64,000 nucleotides of DNA from Epinephelus fuscoguttatus. Lineage: Eukaryota; Chordata; Actinopteri; Perciformes; Serranidae. A program made the position numbers and the translations under genes. Of this stretch, positions 24,541 through 35,650 are shown in pieces. Below the pieces are notes generated by a model. It did no database searches. It had not been told where the DNA came from and worked only from the letters and a program-made list of their open reading frames with translations. The DNA lies in NCBI RefSeq assembly GCF_011397635.1, contig NC_064760.1:30434856-30498855 (forward strand), written 5' to 3'. Position 1 is the first letter of the stretch. Each line of letters begins with the position of its first letter.

Positions 24541-25460
24541 TCTTCCAAGGAAATCATACTTGCCATGGGTGAAAACTCACCAAACTTTGCACAAAGGTCC
24601 AGTCTCATGCCAGATATCCTCAGCTGTAAACTCAAGCCAATAGTCCTGATGGTGGCGCTACAGCAAGCGTCTAAAGTTCAAAATTCATAACAAATCAACC
24701 ATACGTGCTACAACTTCACAACTTTCATCAAACTGTAGCCCCAATACTGAAGAAACTTTTGTACATTTAAACCTATTAAAAATTATGACGTTCATCACTC
24801 TGTTTTTTTTTTCAAAAACTGTAAAACTTCTAAAACCTATCTCCTCCCACAATTTTTGCTCAATTGACACCAAACTTGCTACAGAGCATCTTCAGACTGT
24901 CCTACACAAACTACGTTTCTCAGATTTTTAATTTATCAAAAATTGAGCCTACAGTGCATCAAAATATTTGACTGTAAACAGTACTGTAAACATATACATG
25001 CAAATTCTTCTTAAATAAATCTTCAATGTTCATGAAAAAAATGACAAAATTCGAGAGTCATGGCAGATGATGTGTGGCACATTTCAGACTTTTATCTCAA
25101 AAACTGAATTTTTGACAGCATTTTGAATTTTGCTCTAATGTGAACAATTGGAGTCAATGTAAAAATGGCAATTTTAAACATCAGTTTTTCACTTATGGAG
25201 CAAATCAATCATTGTTACAAACAAATTACCAACATCTCCATGCTGTCTAGATGGAATATGTTTATTTTCAGATTTTTGTCTTAATAACTGAATTTTTTAC
25301 AGTGGTTTCAAATCTACCTTTCCATGCACGGATGACTGCTTTCCTACACAACAGTGAATGGCTTACTCAATTTGTGAAGCCACTGTTGAGTCCAGAAGTT
25401 GCTCAGAATTGCCTAAAAATGCCCGGACCCGACCCATCGCTGCGCAGCACCTATAATGTT
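24541..25460. repeat. Unclassified dispersed repeat-like sequence
   Basis: The phrasing (CACCAAACTTTGCACAAAGG, then CTGATGGTGGCGCTACAGCA) resembles a repeat I recall as common in fish genomes. I cannot define its ends. It is noncoding. Confidence 0.35.
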
Positions 25461-25667
25461 ATATAATGTTTGTTAATGTTAATGTTTTATAAGGTTTACT
25501 CGGTCTCCTTCAGTCAGTGTAGCTGTGTGGGTACGTCACACATGTGCAAGTCATAAGCAAGTCTCAAGTCATGACCTTCAGGCCTCAAGCAAGTCTCAAG
25601 TCACTGTGGTGAAAATTAAGCAAGTCAAGTCGAAACTTATAAAAATAATATATCATAAACTGCACCC

Positions 25668-26700
25668 AGTGGTGGAATGTAATTAAATACATTTACTCAG
25701 GTACTGTAAGTACAAATCTGAGTCTTTTCTTCTCATTCCACTGTCTACCTCTACTCTACTTCATTCATTCATTCATCTTCTAACCACTTCATCCTCTTGA
25801 GGGTTGCGGGGGGCTGGAGCCTATCCCAGCTGACATCGGGCGAGAGGCAGGTTATACCCTGGACAGGTCGCCAGACACATAGAGACAAACAACCATTCAC
25901 CTACGCACAATTTTAGAGTTATCAATTAACCTGCATGTCTTTGCCCGGAGAGAACCCACACTGACACGGGGAGAACATGCAAACTCCGCACAGAAGGGCT
26001 CCCACACCCGGGATCGAACCGGCAACCCTCTTGCTGTGAGTGCTAACCACCACACTACCATGCCGCCCTCTACTCTAGTTAGTTTACAAATTTTTTGCAC
26101 AACATATAAAAATGTACAGTTGAATCGATTATTGAACTGAGAGAAAATAAACTTGCCACCATTTTGATAATCGTAAGTCATTTTTAATGCAAAACCATTT
26201 CATGGTTCCAGCTTCACAAATGTGAGCATATTTTTTTCTTTCTTTTTGAGTTTGATGTTGAGGTTTGATCTGTTGGTTGGACAAAACAAACGTTATAAAG
26301 GTGTCGCTTTGGGCACTGTAAGTGTGACACTATCTTATCTCTCACTATTTCCAGAGCTTTTACAAACCAAACAATCAATAACGAAGAAAATAATCAGCAG
26401 ATTAACACATCATGTAAATAATCAATAGTTCAAAATGAGCTCCACCTCAACCAGCTACAACAGTAAAATCCTGCTTTTACATTAATGCATGAGTCACAAT
26501 CATCTAATGAGATCATACACAGTTGTACAGTACTGAACAGTACTTTTACTTGTAATACTTTTAGTACATTTTCCTGATTGCACTTACGTACTTTTACTGA
26601 AGTAGTATTTTAAATGCAGGGCTTTTACTTGTAACAGAGTATTTTTACAGGTGGTATTAGTTACTTTACTAGAGTAAAGGATTTAAATACTTCCTCTCCT
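25668..26700. repeat. Dispersed repeat rich in AAGTAC / TACTTTTACT words, hosting a SINE
   Basis: The left part (25668-25758) begins GTGGTGGAATGTAATTAAAT and has TTTACTCAGGTACTGTAAGT. The right part (about 26510-26700) has repeated ACTTTTACTTGTA and TTACTTTACTAGAGTAAAG words. Such sequence is a frequent fish repeat. It is interrupted by the SINE at 25759-26066. Confidence 0.5.
25759..26066 (-). mobile_element. Full-length tRNA-derived SINE (copy B) with 11-bp target duplication
   Basis: Read on the minus strand, the element starts with a tRNA-like head: an A-box-like GTGGTTAGCACT region, then the B box GGTTCGATCCC near 26010-26020. A body follows, and it ends in a (GAAT)n tail at 25761-25775. 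The exact direct repeat CCTCTACTCTA flanks it at 25748-25758 and 26067-26077. This is a retroposition signature (target-primed reverse transcription). Confidence 0.88.
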
Positions 26701-28095
26701 GCTTCGAGCCCTCTGGTCAGGGTGAAAGACTCTACTCACATGAGATACTGTAGCTGCTGCTGTGAGAGAGCAGCTGACATAATAACGCATGGTTACAATT
26801 CCCAAATGTGAGCTGAGCAAGAACAGGGGACCATCAAAAAACCTCGCTGACAGTGTGTCGCTGGTGGCCAAGCACTTTCACCACTAATGAGTTAAAAACC
26901 TAACTCATGTGTATCATGCAGATAGAACTGAATAAACACACACAGTGAAACTCATGATGCCGCTGTACATACTGCCATTCCTCTGAGGAGAGCTGCGGGC
27001 AGGAGGTAGTGGTAGCGTGGGGACGAATATCAGCTGATGGGTCCTCCTCCATTGTGATATATCTGTCATCGTATTTTAAAAAGAAAATATAATTCTCAAT
27101 ATCTAGAAAAATACAAATATTGAATAATGTGCTCTGCGAGTCGTACCCTACAGTAACTGTGAGTAGGAGGAGGTTGTCATGAGAACTTGGACGTTCGATG
27201 GGCTGACCTGGTACATATCGGACAGTTAAAAGAGTCGTTCAAAAAGATTTGTTCATTCATTTCAGACCATCATAACAATATCTTAGGTTAGCAAAGTACA
27301 GCGGAGGTTGATGGGAATGCCATTAGCTTTGCAAGTATTTAGCATGGATGCATAAAGAAAACTGGATACAGTGTTGGAGGCAGGGTCCAATTCAATCCAA
27401 TCAAATTTGCCCAGTTCAGCTTCGTCATCCTGAACTTTGAATTACCCGGATCTTCTGCATCAAAGCAAATCACATAAGAGACTCCCACCGGCTGAGTGGC
27501 TTACTTCCGGTTTGGCACTTCAATGACTTCAGTGGGGATAAAATTATTAGTTGTGCGGCTCTTCTAGACTTTCAAAATGTATCCACTGATTTACAGATGT
27601 CTCCTTCACATTATAAGTCTACAGCAACAAAAGTATTTTTTGGCCCAATAGCATCACGTGAGGGACCTGGAAATTGTAATTACATGGTTTGGCTGCTGTG
27701 TCAAATTTGGCTTCAAAGCCTTGTTTGCTCCTGGAGGCCTGGCATTTAGTTGTAAACTATATAAAAAAATTGACCTGACGATGGCAGTAGATGGAACGCA
27801 ATCACCAAAGTTGTTACAGTTTGGGAAAACACGCCACCAGCATGGATAGAGAATACATATAATCATAGAAAGGCTGATAGTACACTGCTTAATCAGATCT
27901 TGATGATGAAATTATTCAAGTTGAAAACCTTTACTAATGTGCATTGTGTAATTTGTTGAGAACAAAATGATGTAACAATGGTCATGGGATCCAAAATCAT
28001 CGAACCACTGAGGGGTGGATTCGAACTCACACCAATAATCAAAGTAAAAAGTTAAAATCTCAGGCTGATCGAACTGAATTTTGTCATGACAACTC
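26701..28095. other. Intergenic; no gene recognised
   Basis: Noncoding sequence with no clear element boundary. The stretch 27370-27850 has phrasing similar to dispersed fish repeats (GATGGCAGTAGATGGAACGC) but is not assigned. Confidence 0.4.
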
Positions 28096-28099
28096 ATGA

Positions 28100-28870
28100 T
28101 ATAACTCATCAGTGTGCACGGCTCCCACGTGCTTGTATGCGCTCATGACAATAGCCAGGCATGCCCCGGATGAGTCGGCGGATGGTGTCCTGGGGGATCT
28201 CCTCCTAGACCTGGGTAAGGGCATTGGTGAGCTCCTGGACAGTCTATGGTGGTACTTGGCAGCATCGGATGCACTGATACATAATGTCCCATAGCTGCTC
28301 AATTGGATTTAGGTCAGGGGAACAAGAGGGCCAGTCAGTGGCATCAATGCCTTCCTCATCCAGGAGCTATCTACACATTCTGGCCACATGAGGCCGGGCA
28401 TTGTCCTGCACCAGGAGGAACCCAGGGCTCACTGCATCCTGGTACCTAACAGCAGTCAGGGTACCATTGGCTATGACATGGAGATCGGTTTGACCCTCCA
28501 AGGACATGCCTCCCCAGACCATCACTGACCCACCACCGGTCATGCTGGATGACGTTACAGGCAGCATAACATTCACCACGGTGTCCTCAGACTCTTTCAT
28601 GCCTGTCACATGTGCTCAGTATGAATCTGCTCTCATCTGTGAAGAGAACAGGGCGCCAATGGCAGACCTGCCAATTCTGGTGTTCTCTGGTGAACGTCAA
28701 TCGAGCTGCACGGTGGGGGCTGTGAGCACAGGTCCCACTAGAGGACGCCGGGCCCTCATGCCACCCTCATGGAGTCTGTTTCTGACAGTCTGGTCAGAAA
28801 CATGCACACCAGTAGCCTGCTGGAGGTCATTTTGTAGAGCTCTGGCAGTACCTGTTCTTCCTCGCACAAA
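28100..28870 (-). pseudogene. Tc1-like (IS630 superfamily) transposase pseudogene
   Basis: Minus-strand frames give transposase blocks in order: GTARALQNDLQQATGVHVSD and VRNRLHEGGMRARRPLVGPV (helix-turn-helix part), FTDESRF (first catalytic Asp), GGGSVMVWGGMSLEGQTDLH, FLLVQDNARPHVARMCR (second Asp), and PDLNPIEQL (final Glu). At least two frame changes and an in-frame stop break it, so it is inactive. The terminal inverted repeats are not visible. The match is to Tc1 elements with the MVWGGISLEG motif, from memory. Confidence 0.85.
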
Positions 28871-29894
28871 GGAGCAGATGGATCAAACTCCCTAATGACA
28901 TCAAGACAGCATAAACTCTACACATCCTCCATCGCAGACTGAAAACTCTTTTGTTCAGACTCAACCTTGGCCAATAAATACAAACTTATAAACAAAAAAA
29001 CCCTTATTGTCTGTAAATGTAGCACTTGAAGTAGATTAGCATATTTGATTAAGCTGATGTACCGTTTTTTGTGTTGTTCCCATGTGGTTGACTTTTGGTA
29101 AAAGCTTCAGCTGAAAAAAATGTAATGTAATATTTTGCTGTGACCAGAGAGTGCACAGTTGGCAGTGCAAAAGGATGCCTCCCACCACATAACTCAAGTA
29201 AATGTACGTTGTATATGGTATGGCCTGAGAGTATTTGGTATAGTCTCATGGTTAAGTGTCGATTAATTTTGCTTGACATAACAAAAAATTTGCAGTACTG
29301 GTACTATGACAGTACATATACTGCACATGTATTACATATTACAGTTCCATTATGTTATTTTCACTGCTACTTTTATCTTGATTCAGTTCAGTTTTATTTA
29401 TAAAACCCAATATCACAAATCACAATTTGCCTCAGAGGGCTTTTCAGCATATGACATCCCACTGTCCTTGGACAGGTAACGAGGAGTGGACGGCCACCAT
29501 CAGACAGGAAAACTTTTGCAAGCTACTTGGATGAGTGTTATGTGAAGATGGATACTGAGCTAAGAAAACATTTGAGAGCTTAACATACGTGGCAGTGTCC
29601 TGCCAACGCTGGAGATTTTAATGTCAAAGACGCTGGCACTGCAAAATGGGCTCTCCTGGACGACAGCAGGTAGGTCTGTTTTATAATTTTAAATCTTAAA
29701 GCCAAATACATTGTTTTATTTTTTAAATGTATTTTGATCTATTATTATTTTTTTGTAGTGAATCCGCAGATATGTTACAGTCCCTCATTAATTCACATGA
29801 TGCTCCCTGCTGAGCTATGCAGCGCAAATTACACTGTACATAGCCAAGCTTATCAAATCGTTCTATATTGCCTTCACAGGTCATCAAGACATGA
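28871..29894. repeat. LINE and other repeat debris
   Basis: A LINE-tail-like reading IKLPNDIKTA.TLHILHRRLK lies at about 28875-28960 on the plus strand. A common fish LINE-3'-end-like stretch (TTCAGTTTTATTTATAAAAC, ending CCCACTGTCCTTGGAC) lies at about 29382-29477. Both are short and partial. Confidence 0.4.
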
Positions 29895-30086
29895 TTTGGG
29901 TCAGCGCTGGACAGCAAAGATGCTCTCCTTGCAGCTGTCACACTGCCAAAGTTTAAGGTGCGGTGGCTGAAAGAAGAGGAGAGGAGAGATGCTTTAAGCA
30001 CACTGCTGACCACTGAATGCCGTGCTTCCCCCCACAGTGAGCAGGATGTACATATGCCACAGATCCCCACCTCTAGCAGTCGTTGA
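29895..30086 (+). pseudogene. Transposase-like coding fragment (hAT/BED type?)
   Basis: An open stretch reads FGSALDSKDALLAAVTLPKF followed by KVRWLKEEERRDALSTLLTT, ending at a TGA at 30084. The PKFKxRWLxxExRRD pattern is one I recall from uncharacterised fish transposase-like proteins. It has no start and is cut by a stop upstream at 29892. The family assignment is weak. Confidence 0.4.
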
Positions 30087-30145
30087 GTATTTTAAGTCGG
30101 GGTCAGAGATGGAGATTCTGAACCGTTTCCCCATAATAAAGACTA

Positions 30146-31264
30146 TGGCCCCTTTTCCACTGCAAGAACTTTTATCAATTACCCGTAATTTTAAAAAAAA
30201 ACCTCTGCGTGTTAATGCACTTTCCCTCAACCCAAAATTTACCCTGGAAAAAGTACCTAGTAGAGGGGTAGGACTTTTCAGATTACCTGGAATTCTTGAG
30301 GGACAGGGCTGTTTGCTGAAGAACGCTGATTGGTGGACTCACACTTGCAACGTTCCACACTTCCTGGCACATGCAGCTGCTGAAAACTTTATTTCATTTC
30401 TACAAGCTTCCCTTTGTTTGTGTTTTAATGAAGGATGGGTAACTCGAGTTGACAGCAGCTACACTCGTTACTGTTAGTGACTTTAACCCTTAGCGAGTAA
30501 GAAGCCAATACTTTATCAATACATGTGTTCAGTAAGCAACATGTAAACATGTAGACAGTGATATTCAATACGCTTCATCCACAGTCTCTCATCCACCGTT
30601 ACTAACGTCATGTGTAGTAAAGATCCTCATTCTCTTATTTTTTCTCATTCCTTTTCTCACTCACATCACTTCCTATACCTCACTTCTATACCTCACTTCC
30701 TCTTCCTCTCCTTTCCTCATTTCTGATTGGCTTTTGTTTTCACCTTTTGTCACTCCTTGTTTAGCTGATTGAGTTCACCTGGTCACTCCTTATTAAAAGC
30801 CTGCACTCCCTCTCACCACTCTTTTCTTCCTCACCTTTGCATGGGGTGGCAGTGCTGCTAAGAGTTTAAGTTATCTGTTCTTTAGTTTTGTCCTATCTCC
30901 ATGTTAGTTTACTAATAACCTTATTTCTTTAAGATGGACATGTAACCTTATTTCACTTATTATAATATAACTTTCTAAGTTTTAATCTTATTTTTGCTTT
31001 CATCCAGATTCACCACCTATGTGTGTTTTTGTACCCTTTATTGAATTCATCATTTAAATTCAGTTAAACACTCTAAAAAATAAACCTAAGTTTGAAGATT
31101 CACTTCCTGGAGTTCCTGGCTCATTGCATTCTGACCGATGGCAATAGTAAATACATCATTTGAACCCCCTTTGTAACATTATGTCTTACACAAGGACAGC
31201 ACGCTACTTCGGCTGATAGTGAATTGTTACTAATAAGCTGGAAATGTTGGTGGAAAAGGGGCTC
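30146..31264. mobile_element. PIF/Harbinger-like non-autonomous element
   Basis: The left end GGCCCCTTTTCCACTGCA and the right end GGTGGAAAAGGGGCTC are inverted copies. Flanking triplets CTA (30143-30145) and TTA (31265-31267) approximate the TWA target of PIF/Harbinger. The 1.1-kb interior has no transposase. It shares its end type with the element at 15079-16929. Confidence 0.65.
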
Positions 31265-31904
31265 TTATGTATGAAATTCAACACAGCCCTAGTTTGGTGA
31301 GTGAGCTACAGTGAGTTGAGTGTGTTTGGCCTGTTAAATGCACAGTTCAAATTACATTTCATATGCAATGTTGTTTTCCTTAAAAGTCTCATCATCATCT
31401 GATATGATGATGAAGGCCAGTATATTATTTTATTTATTGATATTATTTTGAACAAATTCATGTTTGCATTAGATGGTTGGAAGGACAACCTCTTTTATGT
31501 TGTTGTATTGTAAAGAAATTCAGTTTGACAATGCTTATCTCATGGCCTCAAAATAGAAATAGACATTTAATGATGATAACAGTTTTAATCATAATTTATT
31601 TTGAGACATTTTGCATACTGCTGGTACTGTAGCCTTGTTCTTGACACATTTTTCTGTGAAGGGCTGTTTGGGCTGATATTCACAACTTTGCTGTTGGCTT
31701 TGTTGTATCAAAGAGCATAAAAGAGAGATCTTGTGTATGTCCTCCATATTAGAATTAGGATTTGTGCTGATCTGGGCATATATAAGGTTTAACTTTATAT
31801 TGTTAATTGGCAATTAAGTAATGGTGCATCTCAGGTGATGTGACAGAGTAATCCAAAAGTAATGTAACTATATCATGATATCTTAATAACAAGCAAAATG
31901 GTAC

Positions 31905-32369
31905 CACTTTAATTTAAGTCAAAGAATTTATTCATTATACTGTCATAATGGTGTCATGACAGCCAGTTTTGTGTGAGCTTTTTTTTCTTCCTTTACAATG
32001 TAAATTGCAGAATCTGTCTTGAGAGATTATAGCCTGCCAGACATCTATCTGACCGAGTGTTAGAATCAGTCTGTAACCTTGGACATCTAAAATCTAAAAT
32101 AATCATTATGTCACCTTGTCATAAACACAAAAAGAGGTGCATTTTTTTGTTAATGTCAAGTTGTTATGACAAAGACATCTTCTGGTAATGTCACTTTAAT
32201 TAATGTCATGTTGTCATAATCAGTACAGCCAAAACAATGTCAACTTGTCATTACAAAAACCGAATGACACTTAATGACAGCAGTCATAAATGTTATGACA
32301 TGTATAATGTTTATGACAAGTTCATGACAGTGTCATGTCACCCTTATGTAGATACCTTCAAGTAAAGTG
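31905..32369. mobile_element. MITE rich in GTCATGACA words
   Basis: The left end CACTTTAATTTAAG and the right end CTTCAAGTAAAGTG are inverted with two mismatches. Inside, many words such as GTCATAATGGTGTCATGACA and TTATGACAAGTTCATGACAG repeat in both orientations. This resembles a known dispersed fish element whose superfamily I do not assign. Confidence 0.6.
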
Positions 32370-32399
32370 ATAAAATATATGCATTACTCACATTAACGT

Positions 32400-34430
32400 C
32401 AATAGTAATCTCATTAAATATATTCACTTGAATAACACTGATCAGACACTGAACATTGAAGTGACATCCGCAGGCGTTTCCTGGCGAAACTGTGCCAACC
32501 TTTACAGCACTGTATGTGCCGTCAGTGGCCACAATGTGTGTCAGGGATGTCCCCACCCCCTCTTTAACAAATATGTTGTAAAGATAAACAAAAAGCATCA
32601 CAGGCATGCTGGTGAGTCATCAGAATTGCTCATGCACTGGACGTAGGAAAAGCTCACAATGACTCTGTAGTCTGACAAGTAACAGACAAAAAATTTCTGA
32701 CCACAGAAACTGAAGTGTGAGGACATTTGGGCAGTGAGGAAGACAAAAAAAGCAGAAGCTTAGTTTCTTTGCACCCCTCAAGAACACACTTCCTTTTACT
32801 TGAAGAAACTGCTATATTTTGCTCTCGATGGTGCTTTCTCAGTTTATCTGATGTCATTACTACAGTTGTAGTAGTAGGAGCATTGATATCTGCTGTCAGA
32901 CCTCAAAGTATTGCACTAATGAATGTGATAGGATGTTTCAAATTTAGCAGATTCTTGAGAAGGATGAACAGTCTATATGGACACCAATGAGGTCACTGTG
33001 CATTTTTTGGTATGATGTCAGCAGAGAGGGCGCCCTCTCTCTTACCACAATTTAATTTTCAAAAAAATGACAGCAGGGTGATGTATTTAGGAAGCTTTGA
33101 ACTGGGGCTGTCCAGTTGATGAAACATGAGTGCAACCTGTGAAATGTGCACAGGCTTTCCCACATAAATGGCATCACTTCTGAATCACTAGCAACAACTG
33201 CAGGGGCGTTGTGAAGAAGACGATCAGTTTATCAGTCTGAGAAGTGGACAAAATGAGAAATTATATTGTGTTTTATATATTCACAGGAAACTCACTGTAC
33301 CATTCAATATAACACAGTAAGATACTGCTAAACTTTACCTCAGAATCAAATGTTAGAAGCTTTAAGATGGTACTATTTGTGGCTGTTGTAGTCAGTACAT
33401 TTTCATTTACATGTCTGCATCTCACAACAGAATATTGGAGGCCTCTTCTTTCTGAAAGCACAGTTCCAAATATTGTGCTTTCTTTATGTCTAGACAAGAC
33501 GTTTGCAAGGTAACAAAGTACTCACAGCAGTGGTCCTGCACATTTTAACCAAAGAGTTTTCAAAACTTTTCCATAATATTTTACCAAATTTCCTTTATTT
33601 AAGTAGTTTAAAGTGGATGGGGCCATATTTCGATACTGACATATATTATTATACATGCACTTCCCAGGCATTTTCGGATAAGCAAACTGCTAGCACTTAC
33701 TAGCTTTATTTGCTCAGACGTTCCTGCCACCAACTAGCTGCATATGACAATAAATAGCTGGGTAGCTGGATAACTAGCTGGTCTTGTTGTTAAACATACT
33801 GTCAAACTATATTTACTGTTTGTCAGCCGCACACAATGTAATTGACTTTTAATCTTGCTAGCGTAAGTTTAGCTTTCTGGGTCATAGCTGAGCCAAAAAG
33901 GTTCTATGAGCTCAGCGGACTAGAAATATCCCTTGTTGCTAAGTTGCATCTAAGATTTACTGGAGTAGTCAATAATGTTTCCATTGCATAAGGCATGTGC
34001 TATCTGACAAACTCATCATTTCAATTGCAAAATACGTGAAAATGTAAATGAATATTCTTCTCAAGGTGTTCATAGTTAGAAGTCTTTGGCCTTCGCGGAG
34101 GCTGCTGTTCATCGGCCATTAATTCCTGATAATGGACACCTTGTCGGGCATCATCCCATACTTATGTGCCTCATATCTTAGTTTGAAAACTTCGGTTAAC
34201 CTGCTACAAAATGACTTGTTGGCATTTTTTCCACATCTCTCCTGATGTGACAGCGTGATTCTTTGTGGTAGTCTGAACTGAAGTATACTGTAATTGAACT
34301 AGTGGTGAACTGCTTAGGAGGACAAAGGTCATCGTATTTCCCTTTCCTCTACGTCCATCACAGCGGCCTGGCCTTGGCAACGACACAGTGCTGATCTGGT
34401 CCATGTGTATCACATGATATTAATAACGTT
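32400..34430. other. Intergenic; nothing definite
   Basis: No coding region or bounded repeat is recognised. A short palindromic GAGAGGGCGCCCTCTCTC lies at about 33025-33042. Confidence 0.45.
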
Positions 34431-34433
34431 TTA

Positions 34434-34505
34434 AACAACAGAAAAATCAAAAATCAAACAGCTCGCACACTGTCTGAGTCTGAGTTGTTTGATTTTTCTG
34501 TTGTT
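34434..34505. repeat. Perfect 18-bp inverted repeat with 36-bp spacer
   Basis: AACAACAGAAAAATCAAA at 34434-34451 is exactly complementary to 34488-34505. It may be the ends of a tiny element or a transcribed hairpin. No adjoining duplication is seen. Confidence 0.8.
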
Positions 34506-34579
34506 AGCATCGTTTTCGGCTCAGCACCTGCCCTTCTTCTGGTCTGGATGTGCGTGTGTTTTTCTTTCTTTCTTTATTA

Positions 34580-35031
34580 ACCATAGACTGTATATAAAGA
34601 TAGACGAAGTGTCTCCACTTACTATACTTACTTATACAAAAATTAAGCCAAAATATGCTGGATATGGCAGCTGCCATCTTGTGCTGGTGACGTCACTTGG
34701 AGTCTGCACAGTAGTGATTGCTGCATTGTTGAGTTCCTGGCGGCAAACACCTGTCAAATAACTATCATACCAAACTTATCAGAAAAACAAACACGTGAAT
34801 ATACATCAGTGTGATATGAACTACCTAGAATGACAGAAACCATCTTTGGGAAAAATTAATTTGACGTGTAGATTGAGTATTTGGTTAGGCCCATATCTCA
34901 TCCACTAACATGGAGGGAGTAGGCTATATGACCTTCACTGCAGCCAGCCACCAGGAGGCGATCAAGATGTTTTAACTTCACTTTTGGGAAGTTGTTACAT
35001 TGTCCATCTTTTTCCATACAGTCTGTGGTTT
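34580..35031. mobile_element. MITE with ACCATAGACTGTATA-type ends
   Basis: The left end ACCATAGACTGTATATAAAG and the right end (complement ACCACAGACTGTATGGAAAA) form about 27-bp imperfect inverted repeats around a 0.45-kb noncoding body. This type is frequent in fish genomes (recalled). The target duplication is unclear. Confidence 0.65.
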
Positions 35032-35554
35032 CAACAGAGACGAAATACAGCACTACATGTTAAATTAGTATAACAGGGAACAAATTTCACTAAACATTAC
35101 ATATGTTTTGCCATTTTTATGAACATATTTTAAATAGTAGCCAAAATAATGCACATTAAAAACTTTTCAAAACATTCTGTGTATTCCAAACCATTTTCAG
35201 GCCTAGAAATCAGTTTTTCTAATTTCATAACTTTTCTAGTAATTTCATGACCTTGGGAACCCTGTCATATCTAGAGTCCTGTTTTCTTAACAAGACTGTC
35301 TTTTTACAGAATGCAGTAAAACAAGATTGTTGCCGTTCACTCATAACAGAGATAATGAAACGTCAAAACGATAGTCTGCAGTGGTTTCTTAATCATATGC
35401 CACTTTTAAAAGATTTTAAAATTGTTCTAATTTCTGCTGACTTGAAAATGTGCAATGTGCACGTAACACTTCAGGAAAAAATTCACATGCATTTCCAGGT
35501 AGGTGTTTGAGATGACATGCTGATGACTTCCTTTTCCTCTCTGACCTCTGTGTG

Positions 35555-35562
35555 TATATAAG
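35555..35562 (+). promoter_or_regulatory. TATA box of the cytokine gene
   Basis: TATATAAG lies 89-96 bp before the start codon, leaving room for a 5' UTR of about 60-70 nt. This suits an inducible cytokine promoter. Confidence 0.65.
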
Positions 35563-35650
35563 AATGAGCAGATACAGATGACATCAGTTCTCACACTTAA
35601 GACAAGAGAAGCTGGTTAAGGAAGACTGTGTGAGACAACGCTGCAGAAAG

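Noticed and set aside
30022-30477. 151-aa plus-strand ORF
   Set aside because: It runs across the boundary of the PIF/Harbinger-like element at 30146 and has no domain, so it is a chance ORF.
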